NCBI GenBank assembly: GCA_947471505.1
Contig: CANIWM010000009.1
Location: 1 to 64,000 of the forward strand
Source of the DNA: Chthoniobacteraceae bacterium
GTDB lineage: Bacteria; Verrucomicrobiota; Verrucomicrobiia; Chthoniobacterales; Chthoniobacteraceae
Direction of reading: 5' to 3'
DNA: 64,000 bases
Part shown: positions 42,501-50,509 of the stretch, one piece after another
Numbering within the stretch: position 1 is the first letter of the stretch
Layout: each line of letters opens with the position of its first letter
Notes under the pieces: model-generated
Told to the model about the DNA's origin: nothing
Databases searched by the model: none
What the model saw: only the letters and a program-made list of their open reading frames with translations
Translations under genes and position numbers: made by a program

Positions 42501-43178
42501 AGCGCCGATGCCGGACAGAAGCAGGACATCGCCAGCCCGCTCGGAGATACGAAGAGCGCGAAAGCGGGCGAGTTCCTCGCACGGCTTTCGGGCAACCTCT
42601 CCAATGAACCCGCCGAGGCGCATCTGGAAATCATCGAGGCCGTCGAGAAACATGCAGCATCCTCCGGCCCGGCGAAAGCAGCTCTCGCAGGCCGCGCCGC
42701 CGCGCTCGGCGAACTCGTTAAAACCAATCCAGTCGCGCCATTTCAGATCACGCTCAGCGGCGGCGACAAGGAAGCGGGCGAGAAGCTCTTCAAAGAACAC
42801 CCCGTCGCCGCGTGCCTGCGCTGCCACAAAATCGCGAACAGCGGCGGCGACGCCGGGCCGGACATGACGGACTTCGCAAAGACGCACGACCGCGCCTACA
42901 TCTTGGAGAGCATCGTGAACGTGAACGCGAAGATCGCGCCGAACTTCCAGATGGTTATCCTCACGATGAAGGACGGCAACGTGAAGGCGGGCACTTTGAA
43001 GAGCGAAGAGAACGGCGTGCTGACGCTGGCGAATCCGGGGATGCCCGCCGAGCAGGTGAAAGCAGCCGACATCGCCAAGCGCGACAACGCGCCGAGCGGG
43101 ATGCTGCCGAACCTCGCCGACCTCCTCACCAAGCGCGAACTGCGCGACATCATCGAGTATGTCAGCTCGCTGAAGTAG
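39573..43178 (+). CDS. PVC-type heme-binding CxxCH protein (membrane-bound dehydrogenase domain)
   Basis: A 1201-residue exported protein with a signal peptide ([15 protein letters not shown]). Residues about 60-460 form the beta-propeller of the 'membrane-bound dehydrogenase' family ([62 protein letters not shown]). The middle, about 470-1030, is made of HEAT-like helical repeats. The C-terminus is a cytochrome c domain with one CLRCH heme site near residue 1086 and an axial Met candidate. These huge proteins are abundant in Verrucomicrobia and Planctomycetes and are thought to oxidise sugars or sulfated glycans outside the cytoplasm. The substrate is unknown. A GC-poor block (about 41130-41800) in the HEAT region stands out. 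Confidence 0.9.
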   Translation: [1201 protein letters not shown]

Positions 43179-43223
43179 CTTAGAAGCGGGAAAATGCGGC
43201 CAATCACGGACCATGCAGCCTGT

Positions 43224-43243
43224 CGGCGACAGGAGTGTCGCCG
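43224..43243 (+). repeat. Perfect 8-bp hairpin, REP-like
   Basis: CGGCGACA (43224-43231), GGAG loop, TGTCGCCG (43236-43243). The surrounding 43179-43331 has no gene. Similar RRHSCRRQ-coding palindromes are frequent in PVC intergenic DNA to my knowledge, so it may be a dispersed REP copy. It lacks a T-run, so it is not a standard terminator. Confidence 0.5.
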
Positions 43244-43331
43244 CTCCCATCGCGCAGCCCTTCGGTAGTTCATACGTCTCGCCGCATATTCCGCATTGTT
43301 TTCCCCACGCCTCGCCGGGCACAGTGCCGGC

Positions 43332-44099
43332 ATGTCTGAATCCATCATATCCACCGCGCTCGAAGTCGCCATCGCCGCTGCGCGTGAGGCTGGGGCAAGT
43401 CTTCGCAGCTACTTTGGCAAAGTGGCCGAGGTCAACGAAATGCTCGCGCACGACATCAAGCTCGCGCTCGATGTCGAGACGCAGGACCTCATCACCGCGC
43501 GGCTGCTCGCGCAGTTTCCCGACCACGCGATTTACGGCGAGGAAGGGCTGGCGGGGAATCAGGACAGCGATTGGCAATGGATCGTGGACCCGATTGACGG
43601 CACCGTGAACTACTTCTACGGCATCCCGCATTACTGCATCAGCATCGCCCTGCGGCACATGGGGACAATCCAACTCGGCGTCATCTACGACCCACAGCGC
43701 GACGAACTGTGGCAGACCGTCATCGGCGGCCCTGCGTTTCTCAACGGGCAGCAGATCGCCGTCAGCCCGCGCACGTTGCTCTCGGATGCCGTCGTATCCG
43801 TCGGCTTCTCCAAGACCGTCGCCACCATCAACGCCGGCCTCGCGCTTCTCCCCCGCTACATCCAGAGCGTGCGCAAATGCCGCCTCATGGGCAGCGCCGC
43901 CCTCGACCTCGCCTACGTCGCCTGCGGGCGCTACGACGCCTACATCGAGCAGAGCGTCAGCCTTTGGGATGTCGCCGCCGGCAAGCTCCTCGTCGAGAAC
44001 GCGGGCGGTGCATTTGAAATGACCACGCGCGCCGACAATCCCGACAAAATCTCCGTCCGCGCATGGAACGGCAAAATCAAACTCCTCCCACAAGAATGA
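43332..44099 (+). CDS. Inositol monophosphatase family phosphatase
   Basis: A 255-residue Mg-dependent phosphatase. The metal site is visible: EEG (near residue 68), WQWIVDPIDGTVNYFYG (about 79-95) and LWDVAAGKLLVENAGG (about 210-225). Such enzymes act on inositol phosphate, fructose 1,6-bisphosphate, 3'-phosphoadenosine phosphate or histidinol phosphate. It resembles SuhB-type proteins. The start at 43332 skips a longer frame without family residues. Its stop overlaps the ispF start by four bases (44096-44099), so the genes are coupled. Confidence 0.88.
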   Translation: MSESIISTALEVAIAAAREAGASLRSYFGKVAEVNEMLAHDIKLALDVETQDLITARLLAQFPDHAIYGEEGLAGNQDSDWQWIVDPIDGTVNYFYGIPHYCISIALRHMGTIQLGVIYDPQRDELWQTVIGGPAFLNGQQIAVSPRTLLSDAVVSVGFSKTVATINAGLALLPRYIQSVRKCRLMGSAALDLAYVACGRYDAYIEQSVSLWDVAAGKLLVENAGGAFEMTTRADNPDKISVRAWNGKIKLLPQE

Positions 44100-44575
44100 C
44101 GCTCGTCGGACTCGGATACGATGTCCATCGCTTCGCCGAAGGACGCAAACTCATCCTCGGCGGCGTGGAAATCCCCTACGCTCTCGGGCTCGACGGGCAC
44201 AGCGATGCCGACGTCCTCTGCCACGCCATCGCCGACGCCATCCTCGGCGCAATCGGCGAAGCAGACATCGGCCACCACTTCCCCAATACCGACCCCGCCT
44301 GCAAAGGTATGGACTCGCTCGAAATCGTCCGCCGCGCCGTAGAACTCGTGCAGCAGCAAGGTGGGCGGCTCATCAACATCGACTCCACCCTCGTCGCCGA
44401 AGCTCCAAAAATCGCCCCCCATCTCACCGCGATGAAAGCGAACCTCGCCCGCGTCCTCGCACTCCCCGAAAAGCGCATCGGCATCAAAGCCACCACCAAC
44501 GAACGCATGGGCTTCCTTGGGCGAAAAGAAGGCGTCGCCGCCATGGCCGTCGCATCCGTGGAGATGCCGGAGTAA
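44096..44575 (+). CDS. ispF: 2-C-methyl-D-erythritol 2,4-cyclodiphosphate synthase
   Basis: A 159-residue enzyme of the non-mevalonate isoprenoid pathway that cyclises CDP-ME 2-phosphate. Key motifs are present: GYDVHRF (zinc Asp and His at residues about 8-10), DGHSDADVLCHAIADAILGA (zinc-binding His and catalytic Asp) and GHHFPNTDPACKG. The C-terminal KATTNERMGFLGRKEGVAAMA is the substrate-binding loop. The length is typical of the homotrimeric family. The partner ispD is not next to it. It is coupled to the phosphatase upstream and followed after four bases by gluQ. Confidence 0.95.
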   Translation: MTLVGLGYDVHRFAEGRKLILGGVEIPYALGLDGHSDADVLCHAIADAILGAIGEADIGHHFPNTDPACKGMDSLEIVRRAVELVQQQGGRLINIDSTLVAEAPKIAPHLTAMKANLARVLALPEKRIGIKATTNERMGFLGRKEGVAAMAVASVEMPE

Positions 44576-44579
44576 AGCC

Positions 44580-45353
44580 ATGCCGAGCGCGGGCTACCGA
44601 GGACGCATCGCCCCCTCCCCCACGGGCTACCTGCACCTCGGCCACGCCCGCACATTCGAGATCGCACAAGCCCGCTGCCGCGCCGCAAACGGCACCCTCA
44701 TCTACCGCAACGACGACCTCGACGGCCCCCGCTGCCGCCCCGAATTTGCCACCGCCGCGATGGAAGATTTGCGCTTGTTCGGCATCCGCTGGGACGAAGG
44801 CCCCTTCTCCCAAAGCGAACGCCTCCCACTTTACCGCGACGCCTTCGAGCGCCTCCGTGCCGCTGACTGGCTCTACCCCTGCCGCTGCTCGCGCAAAGAA
44901 ATCGCCGCCGCCCTCTCCGCTCCACACCTTGGCGACGAAGAACCACTCTACCCCGGCACCTGCCGCAGCGCAGACCCGACCATCCCTCGCCCCGGCACGA
45001 ACTGGCGCTTCCGCGTCCCCGATGGCGACGAAGTGCGCTTCCACGACGGACACTTCGGCGAGCAAAAAGCCACCGCTGGTCGCGACTTCGGCGACATCCT
45101 CGTGTGGCGAAAGGACGACTTCCCCAGCTACCAGCTCGCCTGCGTGGTGGACGATGCGCTTCTCCGAATCACCGAAGTCGTCCGAGGCGCAGACCTCATC
45201 GGCAGCACCTTCCGCCAACTCCTCCTCCACGCCGCCCTCGGCAATCCCGCTCCCTCATTTTACCACTGCCCACTCGTCACCGACGAACACGGCCACCGCC
45301 TCGCCAAGCGGCACGACGCCATGAGTCTCCGGGTGCTGCGAGCAGCAAAGTGA
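44580..45353 (+). CDS. gluQ: Glutamyl-Q tRNA(Asp) synthetase
   Basis: A 257-residue truncated relative of glutamyl-tRNA synthetase that attaches Glu to queuosine in tRNA-Asp. APSPTGYLHLGHA is the HIGH-type motif near the N-terminus, CRCSRKE and YPGTCR supply the zinc site, and RLAKRHDAMSL takes the place of KMSKS. The anticodon-binding domain of true GltX is missing, as expected. The start at ATG 44580 is preferred to 44517, since the extension would overlap ispF. It ends the three-gene cluster from 43332 and converges with the SGNH gene. Confidence 0.88.
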   Translation: MPSAGYRGRIAPSPTGYLHLGHARTFEIAQARCRAANGTLIYRNDDLDGPRCRPEFATAAMEDLRLFGIRWDEGPFSQSERLPLYRDAFERLRAADWLYPCRCSRKEIAAALSAPHLGDEEPLYPGTCRSADPTIPRPGTNWRFRVPDGDEVRFHDGHFGEQKATAGRDFGDILVWRKDDFPSYQLACVVDDALLRITEVVRGADLIGSTFRQLLLHAALGNPAPSFYHCPLVTDEHGHRLAKRHDAMSLRVLRAAK

Positions 45354-45359
45354 ACGCGC

Positions 45360-46076
45360 CTACTTTTTGGCAGCCCACGCTTCGTCAGCTTTTTTGAGCT
45401 GCGCGTCGTCGCAGCCAAATGCCTTCAAAATGCCGCGTGCCATGATCTTGTCGCCTTCATAGTTCATGTGAACGCCGTCGCCGGTGACGGTGTTTTTCCC
45501 CGGCTTGTTCTCGGCTTTGATGCGCTCTTGGAACATTGCGTTGAGGTCAGCCAGCGGCGCTTTGCGCTCGGCGGCGAGGGCGCGAAGGAAGTCGTTATAA
45601 GCGGCGAGCTTCTGGTTCTCCGGGCTCTCCAGGTCTTCCTTGATGATGGTCGCCGTGGTGACGACGACCTTCACCTCCGCAGCGGCTGCTTTGTCGAGGA
45701 TGGCGGTGATGTTCTTTTTGTAGTCGTCAATCGCCACGCCATTCTTGCCATGCCACACGTCATTCACTCCGCAGCTCAGCGTCATCCATTGCGGCTTTTT
45801 AGAAAGAACGTCACGCTCGACCCGGGCGAGCATGTCGTTGGATTTGTGCCCGCTGATTCCCGCCGGGACAGCTTCCGCGGTAACACCGTTGGCGGCGAGG
45901 CCGTCGATGACGAGGTGGACGTAACCCTTTGGATTTCCCCATCCACCCTCCGTGATGGAGTCGCCGAGGAAGCCGATTTTCTCACCGCTTTTCACGATGA
46001 TGTCTGCGGAAGCGGTGGTGGCGAGCATGGCGGCGGTGGCGACGAGGAGCTGGGCCGAGGAGCGGAAGATATTCAT
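45360..46076 (-). CDS. Secreted SGNH/GDSL hydrolase
   Basis: A 238-residue protein with a signal peptide (MNIFRSSAQLLVATAAMLATTASAD); the frame reaches 46148 but has no such signal there. Block I is GFLGDSITEGGW (nucleophile Ser), block III CGVNDVW (oxyanion Asn), and block V GDGVHMN (catalytic Asp and His). GISGHKSND supplies the conserved Gly. This is an SGNH esterase, most likely a carbohydrate acetylesterase or lipase, acting in the periplasm or outside. It lies convergent to gluQ and upstream of nothing coupled; the hypothetical at 46150 is on the same strand, 73 bases away. Confidence 0.85.
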   Translation of the reverse strand: MNIFRSSAQLLVATAAMLATTASADIIVKSGEKIGFLGDSITEGGWGNPKGYVHLVIDGLAANGVTAEAVPAGISGHKSNDMLARVERDVLSKKPQWMTLSCGVNDVWHGKNGVAIDDYKKNITAILDKAAAAEVKVVVTTATIIKEDLESPENQKLAAYNDFLRALAAERKAPLADLNAMFQERIKAENKPGKNTVTGDGVHMNYEGDKIMARGILKAFGCDDAQLKKADEAWAAKK

Positions 46077-46149
46077 AAGGCACGCACCCTCAGCCAATCG
46101 TCGTTGCAACAGCAAGAGGGAACATCCGAGGCCTCGGCAGGCCATCACC

Positions 46150-46794
46150 TCACCTCGCGGCGACGGGGGCGTCCATTTCTTGCGCGAGGGATTCTACGGC
46201 GGAGAGTTCTTCCACGTAGAAGACTTCGCACGCGCCGTTGCCGGTGTCGTCGCGGCGGAGGGAGCTGTTCCATGTGCTGCCGTCGGGGTTACTGGCGTTC
46301 ACGAGATAGCCGCGCATGGTCACGATGTGGCCGGGGATGAGCGAGCGGACGGCTTTGCGGACGGCGGGGTTGGCGGCGATGATGTGGTTGTTCGCGGCGC
46401 TGCACATGATTTCGTCGGGCGGGATGGCGGGCTGATCGCTCCATTTGTAAAAGAAGAAGCGGTTGCTCATGGAGAAGGTGAATTGGTCGAGGATGGCTTG
46501 GTCGCTCATGCGCCCCCAGCCGACGGCGACATCCATGGGCACGAGGTCGCTGCCGAATCCGCTGCGGTATTTTTTGGTCCCGAGGACTCTGCCCCGGAGT
46601 TGGTAGGCGGCCATCGGGCGGAGCTTCCAGCCTTCGACATCGGGGAGGGAGCCTTTCGCGAGTTCTGTCTGCGCGGGTGGCCTCGGAACGAGCACGCCGG
46701 GCTGGTGATGGATGGAGCGCCAAGGGTTCCACGCCCAGCCGCAAGCGACGAGAGCGACGATGAGTGCGAGCTTGGCGATTCCCTGGAATTTCAC
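46150..46794 (-). CDS. Conserved hypothetical membrane-anchored protein
   Basis: A 214-residue protein with one N-terminal TM (KLALIVALVACGWAW), and then a periplasmic domain with conserved-looking blocks: LRPMAAYQLRGRVLGTKKYRSG, VPMDVAVGWGRMSDQ, SAANNHIIAANPAV and WNSSLRRDDTGNGACEVFYVE. I recall similar proteins in diverse Gram-negative bacteria, without assigned function. The start is GTG at 46792-46794. It is probably part of a loose minus-strand group with OsmC at 46835. Confidence 0.6.
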   Translation of the reverse strand: MKFQGIAKLALIVALVACGWAWNPWRSIHHQPGVLVPRPPAQTELAKGSLPDVEGWKLRPMAAYQLRGRVLGTKKYRSGFGSDLVPMDVAVGWGRMSDQAILDQFTFSMSNRFFFYKWSDQPAIPPDEIMCSAANNHIIAANPAVRKAVRSLIPGHIVTMRGYLVNASNPDGSTWNSSLRRDDTGNGACEVFYVEELSAVESLAQEMDAPVAAR

Positions 46795-46834
46795 GCCACC
46801 ACAGCAAGCAATGCCGGTGCCAGCGGGAAGGACT

Positions 46835-47263
46835 CTACTCTTTGCCTTCCCAGAAAAACTCCACGGGCATCTCGATGTCCGGGTGGACGCTTTGATGGAC
46901 AGGGCAGCTCAGGGCAGCGCGCTCCAGCGCCTCGCGGTGCGGGTGGTTTTGGGAAAGTGGGGCGCGGATTTCGATCGCGAGTTTGCCGATGCGGCGGATG
47001 GGGGCGGTGATCATTTCTTTGCGCACTTTTACGCTCAGCCCACGCAGGTCGATGGCGTGGCGCTCGGCGAAGATGCCCATGATGGTGGCCATGCAGGTGC
47101 CGAGGGCGGTGGCGACGAGGTCGGTGGGCGAGAAGCTTTCGCCTTTGCCTTGGTTATCAATGGGCGGGTCGGTGATGAGGGTGGCGCCGCTGGGGCCGTG
47201 CGTGGCGCGGCAGCGGAGGCTGCCCTCATAGACGGTGGTGATTTCGACGAAGTGTGTGCTCAT
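46835..47263 (-). CDS. OsmC-like peroxide-stress protein
   Basis: A 142-residue protein of the OsmC/Ohr superfamily, thiol-dependent hydroperoxidases. GESFSPTDLVATALGTCMATIMG contains the first catalytic Cys, and ALERAALSCPVHQSV the second. The two cysteines are placed as in OsmC-type proteins. Size and fold (two-domain dimer) are normal. A role in detoxifying organic peroxides is likely, but other members are of unknown function. Confidence 0.9.
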   Translation of the reverse strand: MSTHFVEITTVYEGSLRCRATHGPSGATLITDPPIDNQGKGESFSPTDLVATALGTCMATIMGIFAERHAIDLRGLSVKVRKEMITAPIRRIGKLAIEIRAPLSQNHPHREALERAALSCPVHQSVHPDIEMPVEFFWEGKE

Positions 47264-47283
47264 CCCGCTGTCTTACGGGATGA

Positions 47284-48180
47284 CTACCACTGCGCGCGAG
47301 CGGCGAGTTTTGCAAAAGGCGCGGGGCCATCCGTGGAGTAGCTGCGGTCAACGCGATGGTAGTCCCATTCGCGCTCGATGCTGACGCCCGCGGAGGCTTC
47401 GAGCGTCCAACTACCGCGCGTCCACGTCGCGCCGAGCGATGCGCGCTTGTCGCTGTAGCTCACGACTGCACCGCTGATGCGTGGGTCGCTGGCACGTTCA
47501 TCCGTGCGGAAAGCACCGCCTGCCAATTCCGCACTCAGCCAAAGCGTGAGGTCTTCGCTGGCGACCCATGTAAGGCGCGGCTCTGGCGGGAGCGCCGTGA
47601 GAATCAAGCGGTCGTTGATTTTCCAAATGAACCCCGGCCCACCGACAATCGGGTGCTCCTCCATCGCATCAAACCGCCCGGCCAGCGCGAGGGTGAAGCG
47701 GCTCGTCACCGGGAAGCCGATGCCGAATTGCACAGGGCAATTCCACGCATTCGAGGCGATGCGGTTTTCAAAATGAACGCCGGGCCGCGCATCAATGAGC
47801 ACGCCGACTTGTCTGCCGATGCGATACTCCAGCGCCACGATTGCCGCGATCCGCTGAAGGCGCGCAGGCAGCGGGAAGGTGCCCGAATGGTTAAACTCAA
47901 AGCGCTCGTAGTCCATCCCCAGCCGCAACTGCCACTGCCCGCCGTTGCCGTCGAGAAGGTGCAGGCCAGAGAGCGGGCGCACGACGCCGAGCTGGAGCCG
48001 CCCGCTCCAAACTGAACCACTCCCCTTCCCCACGCCGCCCTCGTAATCCGCCTCGCCGACATACGCGGATTCCCCGGTGAAAAAAGTGTGCGTGCTCAAG
48101 TCCCGCGGAGGCTCAATCTTGGTCATGGGCGCTCCAGCAGTTGCAGAAAGGGTGAGAGCGAAAAGAGCGAGCGGTTTCAT
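47284..48180 (-). CDS. DUF6268-like outer membrane beta-barrel protein
   Basis: A 298-residue exported protein (signal MKPLALFALTLSATAGA). The mature part is rich in alternating hydrophobic and polar strands (QWQLRLGMDYERFEF, FTLALAGRFDAMEE, RASLGATWTRGSWTLEASAGV) and ends in an aromatic residue (Trp), as outer-membrane barrels do. This resembles the DUF6268 group of outer-membrane proteins in PVC bacteria. The role (porin, structural or transport) is unknown. It is divergent from the reductase gene at 48284. Confidence 0.7.
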   Translation of the reverse strand: MKPLALFALTLSATAGAPMTKIEPPRDLSTHTFFTGESAYVGEADYEGGVGKGSGSVWSGRLQLGVVRPLSGLHLLDGNGGQWQLRLGMDYERFEFNHSGTFPLPARLQRIAAIVALEYRIGRQVGVLIDARPGVHFENRIASNAWNCPVQFGIGFPVTSRFTLALAGRFDAMEEHPIVGGPGFIWKINDRLILTALPPEPRLTWVASEDLTLWLSAELAGGAFRTDERASDPRISGAVVSYSDKRASLGATWTRGSWTLEASAGVSIEREWDYHRVDRSYSTDGPAPFAKLAARAQW

Positions 48181-48283
48181 AGAGAGTGGGCCTTAACAGC
48201 AATGCGTACGGAATAGCAACCCCCGCAATCTCGTCGAAAGTTCTTCTTTTTCTTTGCCGCTCTTTCCGATTTGCTCCGAACGC

Positions 48284-49447
48284 ATGTCCACAGAAACCAC
48301 TATCAAACCGCTCTATAACTCCAAGAACCCGTTCCAAGCCCGCCACACGGTGAACTTCAAACTCACCGGCGAACATTCGGAAAAGGATACACGGCATCAC
48401 GAAATCTCGCTCGCAGGATCGGGGCTCGTTTACGAAGTCGGCGACGCACTGGCGCTCAAATGCACGAATAACCCCGAACTCGTCGAACTCACCATCCAGA
48501 CCCTCGGCTGCACGGGCGACGAGACCGTGAAGGTCAAGGACGTAGAAAAGCCTCTCCGCGATGCGCTTTTCAACGATTACACGATTCATTTCGTGGAAAA
48601 GAAATTCCTCGCAAAAGCCGCCGAGAAAGGCGCGACGAAACTCGCCGAACTGCTCAAGCCCGAGAACGCTGCGGCCCTCGCGGAATACACCACCGCACGC
48701 AACGCCACCCGCGACTACGTGGACATCCTACGCGAGTTCCCCGAGGTAAAGTTTTCGGCGCAGGAGTTCTGCGACCACCTTCGCGTCCTCGCCATCCGCC
48801 TGTATTCGATTTCCTCGTCGCTCAATGCGCACCCGGAATCCGTGCATCTCACCGTCGCCACCGTCCGCTGGCAGGCCCACGGGCGCAAGCGCGGCGGCGT
48901 CTGCTCGACATTCCTCGCGGAGCGTTGGAGCGGCGATATGACAGCGGGCGTCTTTGCCCAGACGCAGAAGCATTTCCGTCTGCCGGACGACAAGAATACG
49001 CCTGTCATCATGTGCGGCCCCGGCACTGGTGTCGCGCCGTTCCGCGCCTTCCTCGAAGAACGCGAAATCAGCGGCGCAAAAGGCGCGAACTGGCTCTTCT
49101 TCGGCGACCAACGCCGCGAGCAGGATTTCTTCTACCGCGAGCAGATGGAAGGCTGGGTGAAAAACGGCCTCCTCTCACGTCTCGACCTCGCATTCTCCCG
49201 CGACCAAGCGGAGAAAATCTACGTCCAAAACCGGATGCGCGAGCAAGGCGCGGAGCTGTGGAAATGGATCAATGACGGCGCATACTTCTACGTCTGCGGC
49301 GACAAGAACAAGATGGCAGCCGACGTCCATGCGGAACTCATCAACATCGCCCAGACGCACGGCGGCAAGAGCCCCGAGGAAGCGAAGGCATTCATCGAAG
49401 AAACCTTCATGAAGACCGAGAAACGCTACCGCCGCGACGTTTACTAA
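48284..49447 (+). CDS. CysJ-like flavin reductase without flavodoxin domain
   Basis: A 387-residue protein with the FAD- and NADP(H)-binding parts of sulfite reductase alpha subunit or cytochrome P450 reductase. RLYSISSS is the FAD-binding Arg-x-Tyr-Ser motif. GPGTGVAPFRAFLEER, FFGDQRREQDFFYRE and YVCGDKNKM are the NADP-binding motifs. The FMN (flavodoxin) domain is absent. It should move electrons from NADPH to a separate carrier, such as ferredoxin, flavodoxin or a sulfite reductase hemoprotein. No such partner lies nearby, so the partner is open. A terminator hairpin follows at 49468. Confidence 0.85.
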   Translation: MSTETTIKPLYNSKNPFQARHTVNFKLTGEHSEKDTRHHEISLAGSGLVYEVGDALALKCTNNPELVELTIQTLGCTGDETVKVKDVEKPLRDALFNDYTIHFVEKKFLAKAAEKGATKLAELLKPENAAALAEYTTARNATRDYVDILREFPEVKFSAQEFCDHLRVLAIRLYSISSSLNAHPESVHLTVATVRWQAHGRKRGGVCSTFLAERWSGDMTAGVFAQTQKHFRLPDDKNTPVIMCGPGTGVAPFRAFLEEREISGAKGANWLFFGDQRREQDFFYREQMEGWVKNGLLSRLDLAFSRDQAEKIYVQNRMREQGAELWKWINDGAYFYVCGDKNKMAADVHAELINIAQTHGGKSPEEAKAFIEETFMKTEKRYRRDVY

Positions 49448-49467
49448 GAGCGTCCCATTTCACCCGC

Positions 49468-49505
49468 AAAGGCCGCGAAAACGTTCACCGTTTTTCGCGG
49501 CCTTT
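49468..49505 (+). terminator. Terminator hairpin
   Basis: A 14-bp stem (49468-49481 with 49492-49505) with ends AAAGGCCGCG and CGCGGCCTTT and a 10-base loop. The T-run is short, so the strength is uncertain. It separates the reductase and GH18 genes. Confidence 0.65.
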
Positions 49506-49525
49506 CGCGTATCAAAACCACATTG

Positions 49526-50482
49526 ATGAACCCGCTCTCCGCTCTCTCGCTCGTCACTTTCGTCTCGCTCACCTCGGCAGCGGAACCGCGAGTGGTCGCC
49601 TACGTCCCGAACTGGATCGATGTGGAAGCGTTTGCTGAAGGGATCGACTACGCGAAGCTGACGCACATCAACATCGCCTTCGAGAATCCGGTGAACGACG
49701 CGGGAGATATTTCTTTCAGCAAAAAGAACGACGCCCTCATCGCAAAAGCCCACGCGAATGGAGTGAAAGTGCTGCTGTCCATCGGCGGCGGTTCCGCGTC
49801 GGGTGACGGGGTGATGAAGGCGCGCTACCTCACGCTCCTCGCCGAGGAAAAGCGCGCGAAGTTTGCGACAAAGCTGGCGGAAGCGGTGTCGGCGCACGGG
49901 CTGGATGGGCTGGATGTGGACATCGAAGGACCGTCGATCACCAAGGACTACGGCCCGTTTATCCACGAACTCGCGATGGCGTTGAAGCCGCGTGAGAAAC
50001 TGCTGACGTGTGCGCTTTCCAAAGGCTACGGCGGGGAGCAAGTGCCGGATGCTGCGTTGGGCGAATTCGATTTTGTGAACATCATGGCCTACGACGCAAC
50101 AGGACCGTGGAACCCGAAGGAACCGGGGCAGCACTCGTCGCTAGAGTTTGCGAAACGCAACGTCGCCTACTGGATAGAGCGCGGTTTGCCGAAGTCGAAG
50201 GCGGTGCTCGGCGTGCCATTTTATGGCTACGGATTCGGCACGGCATTCAAAAAGCGCGATTACCCTTACTCGGGGATTTTGGCCGAGTTCCCCGGCGCGG
50301 AGAATGCCGACGAGGCGGGGAGCACGGTCTATTATAATGGAGTGCCGACGATTCGCGCGAAGGCCCGGTTTGTCGCGGAAGAGGGGCTGGGCGGAGTGAT
50401 GATCTGGTCGCTGGACTACGATGTGAAAGGCGAACGCTCGCTGCTCTCGACGATCCACAGCGCACTCGTGCCGACTCGCTAG
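49526..50482 (+). CDS. GH18 family glycoside hydrolase (chitinase-like)
   Basis: A 318-residue secreted protein (signal MNPLSALSLVTFVSLTSAAEP). The barrel begins with RVVAYVPNWID; LLSIGGGS is the beta-3 motif and GLDGLDVDIEGP contains the DxxDxDxE catalytic site (acid/base Glu). IMAYDATGPWNP and the final GGVMIWSLDYD are typical of the family. GH18 enzymes cut chitin or peptidoglycan-like glycans. The start is the ATG at 49526; the open frame begins with TTG at 49523. It is the last gene before uvrA on the other strand. Confidence 0.9.
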   Translation: MNPLSALSLVTFVSLTSAAEPRVVAYVPNWIDVEAFAEGIDYAKLTHINIAFENPVNDAGDISFSKKNDALIAKAHANGVKVLLSIGGGSASGDGVMKARYLTLLAEEKRAKFATKLAEAVSAHGLDGLDVDIEGPSITKDYGPFIHELAMALKPREKLLTCALSKGYGGEQVPDAALGEFDFVNIMAYDATGPWNPKEPGQHSSLEFAKRNVAYWIERGLPKSKAVLGVPFYGYGFGTAFKKRDYPYSGILAEFPGAENADEAGSTVYYNGVPTIRAKARFVAEEGLGGVMIWSLDYDVKGERSLLSTIHSALVPTR

Positions 50483-50509
50483 CGAGCGCTCGGCAACTGC
50501 GCGGAGTAC

